Shown: piece after piece, positions 8,298-18,690 of the stretch
Layout: each line of letters opens with the position of its first letter
Position numbering within the stretch: position 1 is the first letter of the stretch
Source: Knoellia sp031844405
GTDB lineage: Bacteria; Actinomycetota; Actinomycetes; Actinomycetales; Dermatophilaceae
Direction: 5' to 3'
Length of the DNA stretch: 64,000 bases
NCBI GenBank assembly: GCA_031844405.1
Contig: JAUZVC010000002.1
Location: 496,001-560,000 of the forward strand
Notes under the pieces: generated by a model
Seen by the model: the letters and a program-made list of their open reading frames with translations, nothing else
Databases searched by the model: none
Told to the model about the DNA's origin: nothing
Made by a program: the position numbers and the translations under genes

Positions 8298-9119
8298 TCA
8301 GCGCTCCTTCTTCTGACGGGCTTCCATCCGGCGCACGAGGATGGAGAGGGGCAGGGTGATGAACAGGTAGCAGAGGCCGGCCACCGTCAACGGGGTGAGA
8401 CCGGCGGTCTGGTTGCCGAGGTCGCGCCCGTACTTGGTCAGCTCGAACCCGCTCGCGGAGATGCCGAGGATGAAGACGAGGGACGAGTCCTTGATGAGGA
8501 GGATCAGCTCGTTGGTCAGCGGCGGGATGACGATCCTCAACGCCTGGGGCAGCACGATCTTGCGGGTCGCGATGCCGGCCGTCATGCCGAGCGACCGGGC
8601 GGCCTCCACCTGTCCCTTGGAGACGGCTTGGATGCCTGCACGGATCGTCTCGGCCATGTAGGCCGAGGCGACGATGCCGAGACCGAGCCACACCGTCCCG
8701 TAGGGGTCGAAGGGAATGATGAGGCCGGGGAAGGCGATCGACAGCGACCCGAAGGCCAGCAGGACCAGGAGCGCCGGCAGGCCCCGGAAGAACTCGATCC
8801 AGGCCGTGGCGATCCAGCGGTAGGGCCCGACCGACGACAGCCGCATCAGGGCGAGGACCGTGCCGAGCACGAGCCCGATGACGAAGGCGCCGGCGGTGTA
8901 GACCAACGTGTTCTTCACCGCCGTGCCCAGGCCGGACGTGAACGTGAGCTTGATGTCCTCGACGTCGAAGAAGTTCCTCTGGACCTCGCTCCAGTTCACG
9001 GTCAGGGCCAGGACCACGACGACGAGACCGAGGATCGCGTACTGGACCCATCGGATGCGTTGGGCGCGCCTGCGTGGGGAGAGCTTCTTCTTCGGCACTG
9101 CTTCAGTGGTCGTGCTCAA
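8298..9119 (-). CDS. Polar amino-acid ABC transporter, permease subunit
   Basis: 273 residues with five or six membrane spans and the inner-membrane-component motif EAARSLGMTAGIATRKIVLPQA (EAA loop) near residue 185 that docks to the ATPase. A basic cytoplasmic N-terminus (PKKKLSPRRRAQR) precedes the first span. The HisM/GlnP-type region RLSSVGPYRWIATAWIEFFRGLP supports amino-acid rather than sugar transport. Only one permease gene is present, so it probably works as a homodimer. The gene abuts the ATPase with a 2-nt gap. Confidence 0.92.
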   Translation of the reverse strand: MSTTTEAVPKKKLSPRRRAQRIRWVQYAILGLVVVVLALTVNWSEVQRNFFDVEDIKLTFTSGLGTAVKNTLVYTAGAFVIGLVLGTVLALMRLSSVGPYRWIATAWIEFFRGLPALLVLLAFGSLSIAFPGLIIPFDPYGTVWLGLGIVASAYMAETIRAGIQAVSKGQVEAARSLGMTAGIATRKIVLPQALRIVIPPLTNELILLIKDSSLVFILGISASGFELTKYGRDLGNQTAGLTPLTVAGLCYLFITLPLSILVRRMEARQKKER

Positions 9120-9211
9120 CGGGTCCTCCTGGCGACCGGTGGGTCTGGGCCTGCAACGCGAGAGCGGCGGCCGGTCGAAACCGTACCGCCGCCCCCGACG
9201 TCAGTGAAGGG

Positions 9212-10048
9212 TCACTTGGGGGCGTCGACCCCGAACCACTTCTTGTAGATGGTGTTGTAGGTGCCGTCGGCCTTCGCGGCCTTGATGACCTCGTTGGTGG
9301 TCTCGGCGAGCTTCGTGGCGTTGGCGTCGTCCTTCTTGAAGAGCATGCCGTACTGCTCGCCCGTGTCGAACTCCGTGACGACCTCGGTGGTCGGGTTGTC
9401 CTTGGCGTAGTCGTAGACGACGCCGTTGTCGTTGATCGCCCCGTCGACGCGGCCGGAGAGCACACCGGCCATCTCGGTGGAGAGGTCGTCGAAGACGACG
9501 ACCTCGTAGCCGTTGGCGCCCTTGTTCTCCTCGGCGTAGTCCTGGCCGGTCGTGTCGGTCTGGACGCCCAGCTTCTTGCCCTTGAGGCCCGCGAGGTCCT
9601 TGATCCCCGAGTCCTTCTTGACGATGAGCGCCTGCGTGGCGTCGAAGTAGGGGTCGGAGAAGAGGACGGCGTTCTTGCGCTCGTCGGTGATCGTCGTGCC
9701 GGCGGCCGCCGCGTCGCACTTCTTGGAGGCGAAGACCGCACCGGAGGTGATCTGGTCGAAGGCGATGTCGACGATCTCCTGCTCCACGCCCAGCTTCTTG
9801 GCCACGAGGTCCATGAGGTCGACGTCGAAGCCGACGACCTTCGAGCCCTCCTTGAACTGGAACGGCTTGTAGGACAGGTGCGTGCAGACCTTGAGCTTGC
9901 CCTCGGTGATCGTGCTGATACCGGAGGAGTTCGTGGCGGCGGCGTCGCCACCGTCGCCCTCGTCGGAACCGCAGGCCGCGAGGCCGAGGACGGAGATGAG
10001 GGCCGCGGCGGCGAAGGAACCGACCCGGCGGGTGCGTGAGGTGCTCAC
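9212..10048 (-). CDS. Polar amino-acid-binding lipoprotein of the ABC transporter
   Basis: 278 residues. A signal peptide ends in the lipobox LAAC (Cys near residue 26), so the protein is lipid-anchored outside the membrane. The mature part starts after a Gly/Asp/Ser linker with LKVCTHLSYKPFQFKEGSKVVGFDVDLMD, the SBP family 3 signature that binds polar amino acids such as glutamine or glutamate. First gene of the three-gene importer operon; the minus-strand TAGGGT at 10101-10106 may be its -10 box. Ligand not determinable. Confidence 0.93.
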   Translation of the reverse strand: MSTSRTRRVGSFAAAALISVLGLAACGSDEGDGGDAAATNSSGISTITEGKLKVCTHLSYKPFQFKEGSKVVGFDVDLMDLVAKKLGVEQEIVDIAFDQITSGAVFASKKCDAAAAGTTITDERKNAVLFSDPYFDATQALIVKKDSGIKDLAGLKGKKLGVQTDTTGQDYAEENKGANGYEVVVFDDLSTEMAGVLSGRVDGAINDNGVVYDYAKDNPTTEVVTEFDTGEQYGMLFKKDDANATKLAETTNEVIKAAKADGTYNTIYKKWFGVDAPK

Positions 10049-10186
10049 GGGGTACTCCTTGTTGACTGTTGGCGTGGGGTCCCACGACCGACTGGCGCCG
10101 ACCCTACCCAGCGGTGCACGGCATACGCCGTCTTTGTCCGCCGAAGGGCCGAAATCGTGACCTGTGTTGCGACGAGGTGACGCGGC

Positions 10187-11545
10187 TCAGCCGTGGTGCG
10201 CGGCGATGATCCTCGCGTACTCATGGCCGGAGTCCTTGACGGTGCGCTTCTGGGTGTCGTAGTCGACGTGGACGATGCCGAAGCGCTTGCTGTAGCCGAA
10301 CGCCCACTCGAAGTTGTCCATGAGCGACCACGCGAAGTAGCCGCGGATGTCCGCGCCGTCGTCGATCGCCTGCCGGACCGCGTCGAGGTGCCCGTGGAGG
10401 TATGCCGTCCGGTCCGGGTCGTGGACCGCGCCGTCCTCGCTCACCTCGTCGGGCCAGGCCGAGCCGTTCTCGGTGATGTAGATCGGCAGGCCACACTCCT
10501 GCGCGGAGCGCACGAGGATGTCGTGGTGGCCCTGGGGCGAGATCTCCCAGCCCATGTCGGTGAGCGGCGGGTGCGGGTCGGTCTCCTCGACACCCTCCCC
10601 GCCGGGGAGCGGGTGCACCGCGCCCTCGGTGTGCTTGACCCGGGTGGGGAAGTAGTTGTTGACGCCGAGGTTGTCGAGCGGGGCGCTGATGACCTCGAGG
10701 TCCCCGTCGTGGATGTAGGCGTGGTCGGTGATCGCGGCCGTGTTCTCGAGGAGCGACTCGGGGTAGGCGCCGTGGAAGAGCGGCCCGAAGAAGATCCCGT
10801 TGAGGGCGTCGTCGGCCCGGCGGACCGCGTCGAGGTCGGCTTCGGTGGGGTTGTCGGGGCCGTAGACCTGCGTCGGGTTGAGCGTGATCGACACCTCCGC
10901 GCCCGGGCAGTTCTCGCGGATCACCGGGACCGCCGTGCCGTGGGCGAGCATGAGGTGGTGGGCGGCGACGAGCCCTTCGACCCGGTCGGTGTGCCCCGGG
11001 GCGTGGTGGCCGAGCGTGTAGCTGAGCAGCGAGGAGCACCACGGCTCGTTGAGGGTCGTCCAGTTGGTGACGCGGTCACCGAGGTGGCTGACGACGGTCT
11101 GGGTGTACTCGGCGAACCAGTCCTTGATGTCACGGTTGAGCCAGCCGCCGCGGTCGTCGAGGACCTGGGGGAGGTCCCAGTGGTAGAGCGTGACGAACGG
11201 GCGGATCCCGTTCTCGAGCAGGTCGTCGACGAGGCGTGAGTAGAAGTCGATCCCCGCGGGGTTGACCTCGCCGGTGCCTGTCGGGATGACGCGCGGCCAC
11301 GCGACGGAGAAGCGGTAGGCATCGAGCCCGAGCTCCTTCATGAGGACGACGTCCTGCGGCATGCGGCGGTAGTGGTCGCAGGCGGGGTCGCCGGTGTCCT
11401 TGTTGACGACGTTGCCCTCGACGTCGCAGAAGGTGTCCCAGATGGAGGGACTGCGGCCGTCGGCCTTCGTCGAGCCCTCGATCTGGAAGGACGCGGTCGC
11501 GGCGCCCCACAGGAAGCCGTCGGGGAACCTCGTGTCGAACGTCAT
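10187..11545 (-). CDS. GH1 beta-glucosidase
   Basis: 452 residues, the normal GH1 length. FLWGAATASFQIEG at the N-terminus is the family signature; the acid/base Glu is in TLNEPW (E167) and the nucleophile in ITENGSA (E359); WSLMDNFEWAFGYSKRFG near the C-terminus lines the glucone site. No signal peptide, so it is cytoplasmic and would hydrolyse imported beta-glucosides or cellobiose. It would be a natural partner for the secreted GH12 glucanase at 27335. Leaderless start: a TAGGTT box ends 6 nt before the ATG. Confidence 0.95.
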   Translation of the reverse strand: MTFDTRFPDGFLWGAATASFQIEGSTKADGRSPSIWDTFCDVEGNVVNKDTGDPACDHYRRMPQDVVLMKELGLDAYRFSVAWPRVIPTGTGEVNPAGIDFYSRLVDDLLENGIRPFVTLYHWDLPQVLDDRGGWLNRDIKDWFAEYTQTVVSHLGDRVTNWTTLNEPWCSSLLSYTLGHHAPGHTDRVEGLVAAHHLMLAHGTAVPVIRENCPGAEVSITLNPTQVYGPDNPTEADLDAVRRADDALNGIFFGPLFHGAYPESLLENTAAITDHAYIHDGDLEVISAPLDNLGVNNYFPTRVKHTEGAVHPLPGGEGVEETDPHPPLTDMGWEISPQGHHDILVRSAQECGLPIYITENGSAWPDEVSEDGAVHDPDRTAYLHGHLDAVRQAIDDGADIRGYFAWSLMDNFEWAFGYSKRFGIVHVDYDTQKRTVKDSGHEYARIIAAHHG

Positions 11546-11551
11546 GGACCC

Positions 11552-11557
11552 AACCTA
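11552..11557 (-). promoter_or_regulatory. -10 box of the GH1 gene, leaderless start
   Basis: On the minus strand TAGGTT is followed by 6 nt and then the ATG at 11545, so the mRNA should begin at or next to the start codon. Confidence 0.6.
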
Positions 11558-11590
11558 GTCCTGTGGCCGTGCGTGGGGCAGGGTGTTCTC

Positions 11591-12019
11591 ATGCCCCACG
11601 AAGCCATCACGACCCCCCTCTACGTCACCGCCGCCACGGCCAAGGGTGGCCGCCAGGGACACGTCACGAGCGAGGACGGCGTCATCGACCTCGTCCTCGG
11701 CAAGCCGGGGAGCAAGAGCAACCCCAAGGCCAACCCTGAGACCCTCTTCGCCGCCGGCTACGCCGCCTGCTTCGGCAACGCCCTCATCAGCGTCGCGGCG
11801 AGCGAGGGCATCGACGTCAGCGAGTCGACGGTGACCGCCAGGGTCACGCTCGCTCGCACCGGCTCGGGCGTCGGGCTCGCCGTGGCCCTCGAAGCCGTCA
11901 TCCCGGGGGTCGACGAGGACACCGCGCAGGAGCTCGTCACCGCCGCGCACCAGGCCTGCCCCTACTCGAAGGCCACGCGAGGCAACATCGACGTGACCGT
12001 CACGAGCCGGGTCGCCTGA
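11591..12019 (+). CDS. ohr: Organic hydroperoxide resistance protein (Ohr/OsmC family)
   Basis: 142 residues. The Ohr-type N-terminus LYVTAATAKGGRQGHV, the first reactive Cys in GYAACFGNAL and the second in ACPYSKATRGN identify the Ohr branch, a thiol peroxidase that reduces organic and lipid hydroperoxides with dihydrolipoyl donors. A longer in-frame reading upstream is not needed; the ATG at 11591 gives the standard length and has a GGGGCAGGG stretch ahead. It is divergent from the GH1 gene and 2 nt upstream of the next gene, with which it likely forms an operon. No OhrR repressor is next to it. Confidence 0.93.
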   Translation: MPHEAITTPLYVTAATAKGGRQGHVTSEDGVIDLVLGKPGSKSNPKANPETLFAAGYAACFGNALISVAASEGIDVSESTVTARVTLARTGSGVGLAVALEAVIPGVDEDTAQELVTAAHQACPYSKATRGNIDVTVTSRVA

Positions 12020-12021
12020 CC

Positions 12022-12672
12022 GTGGCAGCCGTGACGATCATCGGCGGGCACGGCAAGGTGGCCCTGCGCGCTTCGCGCCTGCTCGCCGACGCCGGCCACG
12101 GCGTGACGTCGTGGGTGCGCAACCCCCATCACGTCGCCGACGTCGAGGCGACTGGTGCCACCGCGGCCGTCCACGACGCCGAGCACATGTCGGCCGAGGA
12201 GATGGCGCGGGCGCTGGCGGGCGCCGAGGTGGTCGTCTGGTCGGCAGGGGCCGGCGGTGGTTCGCCGGAGCGGACCCGGGCCGTCGACCACGAGGCCGCC
12301 GTCCGCTCGATGGAGGCGGCTGCGACGCTGGGGGACGCGCTCTACGTGATGGTCTCCTACTTCGGCGCGAAGCCGGACCACGGTGTGCCGCAGGACAACC
12401 CGTTCTTCGCCTACGCCGAGGCCAAGGCCGCCGCCGACGAGCACCTGCGCGCCTCGAACCTGCGGTGGGTCGTCCTCGGACCGAGCACGCTCACGGACGA
12501 GCCGGGAACCGGACGCCTCGACGTCGAGGCCACCGACAGCGGCGAGGTGACTCGCGACGACGTCGCTGCCGTCATCGCGCACGTCGTCGACCACCCGGAG
12601 CTCGCGGGCCGCACGATCCGCTTCAACAACGGCGACACGCCCGTCGCCGAGGCGCTGGCGTCGCTCGCCTGA
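12022..12672 (+). CDS. NAD(P)-binding Rossmann protein (atypical SDR/NmrA-like)
   Basis: 216 residues, GTG start 2 nt after ohr. The N-terminus VTIIGGHGKVALRASRLL carries the GxxGxxG dinucleotide loop; SYFGAKP and FFAYAEAKAAADEHLRASNLRW occupy the positions of the SDR active-site Ser/Tyr/Lys region (Y-x-x-x-K is YAEAK) and LGPSTLTDEPGTGR follows, typical of the NAD(P)H-binding family related to YwnB and NmrA. Probably a redox-sensing or quinone/thioester-metabolising protein; the link to Ohr suggests oxidative stress. Its stop abuts the end of the convergent MOSC gene. Confidence 0.85.
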   Translation: MAAVTIIGGHGKVALRASRLLADAGHGVTSWVRNPHHVADVEATGATAAVHDAEHMSAEEMARALAGAEVVVWSAGAGGGSPERTRAVDHEAAVRSMEAAATLGDALYVMVSYFGAKPDHGVPQDNPFFAYAEAKAAADEHLRASNLRWVVLGPSTLTDEPGTGRLDVEATDSGEVTRDDVAAVIAHVVDHPELAGRTIRFNNGDTPVAEALASLA

Positions 12673-13536
12673 TCAGTCGGGGACGACCTCGTCCCCGACG
12701 TGCACGACTCCCGTGCCGTCGGGAATGAGCTGCACGGCGAACCAGGTCGCGCCGTCCCACCGTCGGTGCCGGGCCAGCGTGCGGATCGGCTCCTTGCCGG
12801 TCTCGAGCGAGCGGAGGTCGATCGTCGTCATGACGCAGCGGTCGACCGGCTTCGCGACGCGGAACGTCACCTCACCGAGGCGCACCGTCGCCCACGAGTC
12901 CTCGACGAACGGCTCGAGGTCGCCCTCGATGACGACGTTGGGCCGGAACCGCTCCATCGGCAGCGGGTCGGGGAGGTCCTCGCCCCGCTCGACCGTGGTC
13001 TCGGCGATCCAGTCGTTGAGCCGGTCGAGCGAGCTGCGGCTCGCGAGCGTCACCGGATAGCCGTCCGCGTATGCCGTGTGGTCACCGTCCCGGCTGTACG
13101 CCGGGTTGAGTGCCCGGGCCGTCGGGTCGACGCACCGCACGAGACGCAGGCCGGGCTGCCCGAGCGCCTCGCTGAGCCACGCGTCAGCCGCAGGGGAGAC
13201 GAGCGCCCCGGTGAGGTCGTGGCGGTGCAGCCGGACCGGCACCACCTCGGGCGCGACCTGGGCGGCCGGCTCGTCGTCGAGCAGCAGGTCTGGCTGTCCC
13301 GGTGCCCGCAGGCGCAGACCGGTCTCGACCTCGGGTGACGTCTCCGCGGTGTCGGCGACGACCGAGAAGAGCCGGTGGAGCTCACGTGCCGACACGAGCC
13401 GGGCGTCGGCGTCGACGACCATCCATCGCCGGTCGCCCGCGAACCCGGCGCGCTCGACCGTGGCGGTCCGGACAGGACGGATCGCCCCGCTCTTGAGCGG
13501 GTGCACGGCGAGCCCGGTCACGCGAGGTGACGGCAC
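12673..13536 (-). CDS. MOSC-domain protein (YcbX-like)
   Basis: 287 residues, GTG start. An N-terminal MOSC beta-barrel domain (GLAVHPLKSGAIRPVRTATVERAGFAGDRRWMVVD) is followed by the MOSC domain with FRPNVVIEG and the Cys of VDRCVMTTID, the residue expected to bind the molybdenum cofactor sulfur. Such proteins detoxify N-hydroxylated compounds or carry sulfur to molybdoenzymes; the electron-transfer ferredoxin domain of E. coli YcbX is absent. Stop codons of this and the previous gene are directly adjacent with no spacer. Confidence 0.87.
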   Translation of the reverse strand: MPSPRVTGLAVHPLKSGAIRPVRTATVERAGFAGDRRWMVVDADARLVSARELHRLFSVVADTAETSPEVETGLRLRAPGQPDLLLDDEPAAQVAPEVVPVRLHRHDLTGALVSPAADAWLSEALGQPGLRLVRCVDPTARALNPAYSRDGDHTAYADGYPVTLASRSSLDRLNDWIAETTVERGEDLPDPLPMERFRPNVVIEGDLEPFVEDSWATVRLGEVTFRVAKPVDRCVMTTIDLRSLETGKEPIRTLARHRRWDGATWFAVQLIPDGTGVVHVGDEVVPD

Positions 13537-13558
13537 GGCCTACCCCTTCTCGTCGAGC

Positions 13559-14070
13559 TCAGATGCGCTGCTCGAGCAGGCCGCTGTCGACGTCGTAGAG
13601 GAAGCCGCCCACGGCGACGCTGTCGGGGATGAGCGGGTGCGAGCGCACGGCCATGACGTCGGCCTTGAGTGCGGCCTCCTGGTCGGGGACGACGTGGAAG
13701 CCGACCCACGACGCGTCGGTGCCGGCCTTCTCGCCGATGACCTCGCGCAGCTCGACCTCGGAGTACTTCGTCATCGCGCAGCGCGTGTGGGGGACGACGA
13801 GGATGCGCTGCACGTTGAGCAGGTGCACGCCGAGGACGAGCGCCTCGAGCGCAGCGGAGGTGACGCGGCCACCGGGGTTGCGGAAGATCTTGGCGTCGCC
13901 GGGGGAGAGCCCGAGCATGCCGAGCGGGGCGATGCGCGAGTCCATGCACGTGACGATCGCGATGCCGGCGTGGGCGACACCGTCGAAGCCACCGAGGTCG
14001 AAGGTCTGCGCGAAGGTGCGGTTGGCCTCGAGGAGGTCGTCGAAAGCGCCTGTCGCAGTGGGGTTCTCGC

Positions 14071-14074
<4 letters not shown>
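13559..14074 (-). CDS. Beta-carbonic anhydrase
   Basis: 171 residues from the GTG at 14074. Zinc ligands are readable: CMDSR (C43, with D45 and R47) and HTRC (H96, C99). NPGGRVTSAALEALVLGVHLLNV is characteristic of the short type found in actinobacteria. It interconverts CO2 and bicarbonate in the cytoplasm. The GTG overlaps the fumarase stop (GTGA), so it is translationally coupled to the TCA-cycle enzyme; bicarbonate feeds anaplerotic carboxylation. It ends the glpX-kinase-fumarase operon. Confidence 0.93.
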
Positions 14075-15786
<1,712 letters not shown>

Positions 15787-15793
15787 GTGTCCT

Positions 15794-16729
15794 TCAGATC
15801 TCCTCGCGGGTGGGGGCGTAGGCGCCCGAGCGGCCGACGGTGACGGCGCTCGTGCCGAGCGCACGCTCGACGGCAGGGGTGACGGCGTCGAGGGTCGCGG
15901 CCCGCAGCCGGTCGCGGGCGGTCGCGTCGCCCAGCAGTCCGGCGTCGAGGAGCCCGGACACGAGCCCCGCCATGAAGGAGTCGCCGGCGCCGACGGTGTC
16001 GGCGACCCTGTCGACCCGGGCCGGTGCGTCGCCGACCTCGCCGGTCGAGCTCACGCGGTAGGTGACGCCGTCCCCGCCACGGGTGACGACGACGAGGCCC
16101 GGTCCCAGCCCGCCCCATGCGGCCATGACTTCGGGAAGGGAGCGGCCGGCATACAGCCACTCGACGTCGTCGGCGCTGGCCTTGACGACGTCGCTCACGG
16201 TGATGAGCTCCTCGATCCGCACGCGGACCTCGTCCACGCTTCCCATGATCGTCGGCCGGACGTTGGGGTCGTAGGAGATCGTCGCGTGCTCGCGGGCGTC
16301 GGTGAGGGTGCTGGTGATCACCTCGGCGCCGGGCATCAGGGTGGCAGCGATCGACCCGGTGTGGACGTGGCCGAAGCGGCCGAGGTCGTCGACCGGGCGC
16401 AGCTCCCAGTGCAGGTCGAAGTCGTACTCCGCCGCTCCCGAGTCGTCGAGCGTGGCCTTGGCGGTGGAGGTCCCGTGACCACCGGCGTCGAGGTTCTCGA
16501 TGGTGACGCCGTGCTCGGTGATCTGCTCGCGGCAGCGCCGGCCGTGGTCGTCGTCGCCGAGCGTCGTGGCCAGGACGGTCTCGTGGCCGAGTCGGGCGAT
16601 GCCCATGGCGACGTTGGCAGGGGAGCCGCCGACGTGCTCGGTCACGGCTCCGTCGGGGGTGTGGACGATGTCGACCAGGGTCTCGCCGACGACGAGGACG
16701 GGGGTGGGGGAGCCGGCGTCGGTCGTCAT
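15794..16729 (-). CDS. PfkB-family carbohydrate kinase (fructokinase-like)
   Basis: 311 residues. The N-terminal substrate motif GGSPANVAMGIARLG (residues 34-48) and the C-terminal DTVGAGDS at 244-251 with catalytic base D250 define the PfkB/ribokinase fold. VLVVGETLVDIV at the start matches fructokinases and 2-keto-gluconate kinases. Phosphorylates a sugar with ATP; substrate uncertain. Its stop is 7 nt from fumarase and its start is 1 nt from the stop of glpX, so it is in the middle of one operon with FBPase. Confidence 0.9.
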   Translation of the reverse strand: MTTDAGSPTPVLVVGETLVDIVHTPDGAVTEHVGGSPANVAMGIARLGHETVLATTLGDDDHGRRCREQITEHGVTIENLDAGGHGTSTAKATLDDSGAAEYDFDLHWELRPVDDLGRFGHVHTGSIAATLMPGAEVITSTLTDAREHATISYDPNVRPTIMGSVDEVRVRIEELITVSDVVKASADDVEWLYAGRSLPEVMAAWGGLGPGLVVVTRGGDGVTYRVSSTGEVGDAPARVDRVADTVGAGDSFMAGLVSGLLDAGLLGDATARDRLRAATLDAVTPAVERALGTSAVTVGRSGAYAPTREEI

Positions 16730-16730
16730 G

Positions 16731-17729
16731 TCAGCCCTCGCTCCGGGGGAGGCCCGCGGTCCGGTCGAGCACGTGGTGGCTCTCGATGACCCGGACGGTG
16801 CCGGACTTGCTCCGCATGACGATCGAGTTCGTGATGGCGCGGCCGCGGGAGTAGCGCACGCCCCGGAGAAGCTCACCGTCCGTGATGCCGGTCCCGACGA
16901 AGAAGCAGTTGTCGGAGGTGACGAGGTCGTCGGTGCTGAGGACCGCGTCGAGGTCGTGCCCGGCGTCGATCGCCTTCTGGCGCTCGTCGTCGTCCTGGGG
17001 CCAGAGCCGGCCCTGGATGACGCCACCCAGGCACTTGATGGCGCAGGCGGTGATGATGCCCTCGGGGGTGCCACCGATGCCGAGCAGCAGGTCGATGCCA
17101 GTGGTCTCGCGCGCGGCCGAGATCGCGCCCGCGACGTCACCGTCGGAGATGAGCTTGATACGGGCGCCGGTGTCGCGGACCTCACGGGCGAGGGCCTCGT
17201 GGCGGGGGCGGTCGAGCATGACGACGGTGACGTCCTCGGGCCGCTCGTTCTTGACCTTGGCGATGCGGCGGACGTTCTCGGCGGCCGGGAGGCGGATGTC
17301 GACGACGTCGGCGACCTCGGGGCCGGCGACGAGCTTGTCCATGTAGAAGACGGCGCTCGGGTCGTACATCGAGCCCCGGTCGCTCACCGCCATGACCGCG
17401 ATCGCGTTGGGCATGCCCTTGGCAGTGAGCGTCGTGCCGTCGATGGGGTCGACCGCGACGTCGACCTCGGCGCCGGCGCCGTTGCCGACCTGCTCGCCGT
17501 TGAAGAGCATGGGGGCGTTGTCCTTCTCGCCCTCGCCGATGACGACGGTCCCGCGCATCTCGACGGTGGAGATGAGGGCGCGCATCGCCTCGACGGCGGC
17601 GCCGTCGGCGCGGTTCTTGTCACCCCGCCCGACCCAGCGCCCGCCGGCCATTGCGGCGGCCTCGGTGACCCGGACGAGCTCGAGCGCAAGGTTGCGGTCG
17701 GGGACGTTCGCGGAGGGGGCGTCGGGCAT
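16731..17729 (-). CDS. glpX: Class II fructose-1,6-bisphosphatase
   Basis: 332 residues. GEGEKDNAPML and DPIDGTT form the metal and phosphate site of the lithium-sensitive phosphatase superfamily; LGIGGTPEGIITACAIKCLGG is specific to GlpX. It dephosphorylates fructose-1,6-bisphosphate for gluconeogenesis and is the essential FBPase type of actinobacteria. First gene of the operon glpX-kinase-fumarase-carbonic anhydrase. A minus-strand TAGAGT in the 120-bp gap to the divergent DUF4245 gene may be the -10 box. Confidence 0.95.
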   Translation of the reverse strand: MPDAPSANVPDRNLALELVRVTEAAAMAGGRWVGRGDKNRADGAAVEAMRALISTVEMRGTVVIGEGEKDNAPMLFNGEQVGNGAGAEVDVAVDPIDGTTLTAKGMPNAIAVMAVSDRGSMYDPSAVFYMDKLVAGPEVADVVDIRLPAAENVRRIAKVKNERPEDVTVVMLDRPRHEALAREVRDTGARIKLISDGDVAGAISAARETTGIDLLLGIGGTPEGIITACAIKCLGGVIQGRLWPQDDDERQKAIDAGHDLDAVLSTDDLVTSDNCFFVGTGITDGELLRGVRYSRGRAITNSIVMRSKSGTVRVIESHHVLDRTAGLPRSEG

Positions 17730-17849
17730 GAGCAACCTGTCCTTCGTGACGTGGCACGGCAGTCCGTGAGGGGCGGCCGTGGAGCGGTGGGCCGACTCTA
17801 TCGCCGACCCGATATGGGGAATCGTGCGGTCATCAGCGACCATGGAGGG

Positions 17850-18404
17850 GTGAGCCAGACGCCGGCGAAGAGCCACTACGCCTCCGGGTCCGTGCCCAAC
17901 ATGGTGCGGTCCCTCCTCGTCATCGGCGCGCTCATGGCCCTCATCTGGTTCATGACCCCAAGGGTCAACACCCTCGGTGGTCCCGTCGTCGACGTGCACG
18001 CCACCGCGGTCGAGGTCGCACAGGAGAGCGGCTGGCCGATCTCGGAGGCGGTCGAGCTGCCGAAGGACTGGAAGACGACGAGCGCGCGCTACGTCCGCGG
18101 CACGGACGGGCTCATGACCTGGCACGCGGGCTACCAGGCGCCGTCAGGCAACTACGTCGCGGTCGAGCAGACCCGTGACGCGACCCGGGCCTGGGTCGAG
18201 GCGCAGACCAACCGGGCGAGGCGGGTCGGCGAGCTCGAGGCCGCCGGCACCACGTGGGTGAAGTACGAGCGAGGCGGCAAGGTGCAGAACAGCCTCGTCG
18301 ACCGCCGCACGGGCTCCGGAGAGCTCACCACGCTCCTCACCGGGACCGGGACGTTCGAGGAGCTCGCGTTCGTCGCCGAGCACCTCGGGCCGGTCACGCC
18401 CTAG
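17850..18404 (+). CDS. DUF4245 single-pass membrane protein
   Basis: 184 residues from the GTG at 17850 (an in-frame ATG at 17814 is an alternative). One membrane span (MVRSLLVIGALMALIWFMTP) near residue 15 anchors a C-terminal extracytoplasmic domain with VAQESGWPISEAVELPKDWKTTSARYV and TWHAGYQAPSGNYVAVEQT, the DUF4245 pattern. The family is restricted to actinobacteria and its place beside glpX is conserved in mycobacteria; function unknown. It ends directly against the end of xseB with no spacer. Confidence 0.85.
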   Translation: MSQTPAKSHYASGSVPNMVRSLLVIGALMALIWFMTPRVNTLGGPVVDVHATAVEVAQESGWPISEAVELPKDWKTTSARYVRGTDGLMTWHAGYQAPSGNYVAVEQTRDATRAWVEAQTNRARRVGELEAAGTTWVKYERGGKVQNSLVDRRTGSGELTTLLTGTGTFEELAFVAEHLGPVTP

Positions 18405-18677
18405 TCACTCGTCGCTGAGCCGCGCCTCGGCGCGGTCGAGCCACTGCGCGCAGTGCGCGGCGAGCACCTCGCCGCGCTGCCACAGACCCATGCTGTCCTC
18501 GAGACCGACCTGGCCGTTCTCGAGCCGGGCGACGATGTCGACGAGCTCGTCGCGGGCTGCCTCGTAGCTCATCGCCGCGACGTCGGCGTTGGCCTCGTCG
18601 GCGGCAGGTGCGTCGGGAGCGACGTCGGCGGCGCTCGCGGCGTCGTCGCGCTCGGGCTGCGGGGTGTCCTTGGCCAT
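18405..18677 (-). CDS. xseB: Exodeoxyribonuclease VII small subunit
   Basis: 90 residues. The conserved XseB core starts at MSYEAARDELVDIVARLENG (residue 36) and includes LEDSMGLWQRGEVLAAHC. An Ala/Asp-rich 35-residue N-terminal extension precedes it; starting at the internal ATG would give a standard-size protein, but the upstream ATG has a leaderless promoter signature. Forms the multi-subunit ExoVII with XseA for single-strand DNA degradation. A TAGGGT box overlapping the xseA stop codon suggests independent transcription in addition to read-through. Confidence 0.92.
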   Translation of the reverse strand: MAKDTPQPERDDAASAADVAPDAPAADEANADVAAMSYEAARDELVDIVARLENGQVGLEDSMGLWQRGEVLAAHCAQWLDRAEARLSDE

Positions 18678-18684
18678 GACGTGC

Positions 18685-18690
18685 ACCCTA
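18685..18690 (-). promoter_or_regulatory. -10 box of xseB overlapping the xseA stop codon
   Basis: Minus-strand TAGGGT, 7 nt before the xseB ATG. Its first three bases are the TAG stop codon of xseA. Confidence 0.5.

Noticed and set aside
7411..9051. One long frame that would fuse the ABC ATPase to the permease region
   Set aside because: Only the part from 8295 has the ABC motifs; the permease is encoded in another frame with clear membrane spans.
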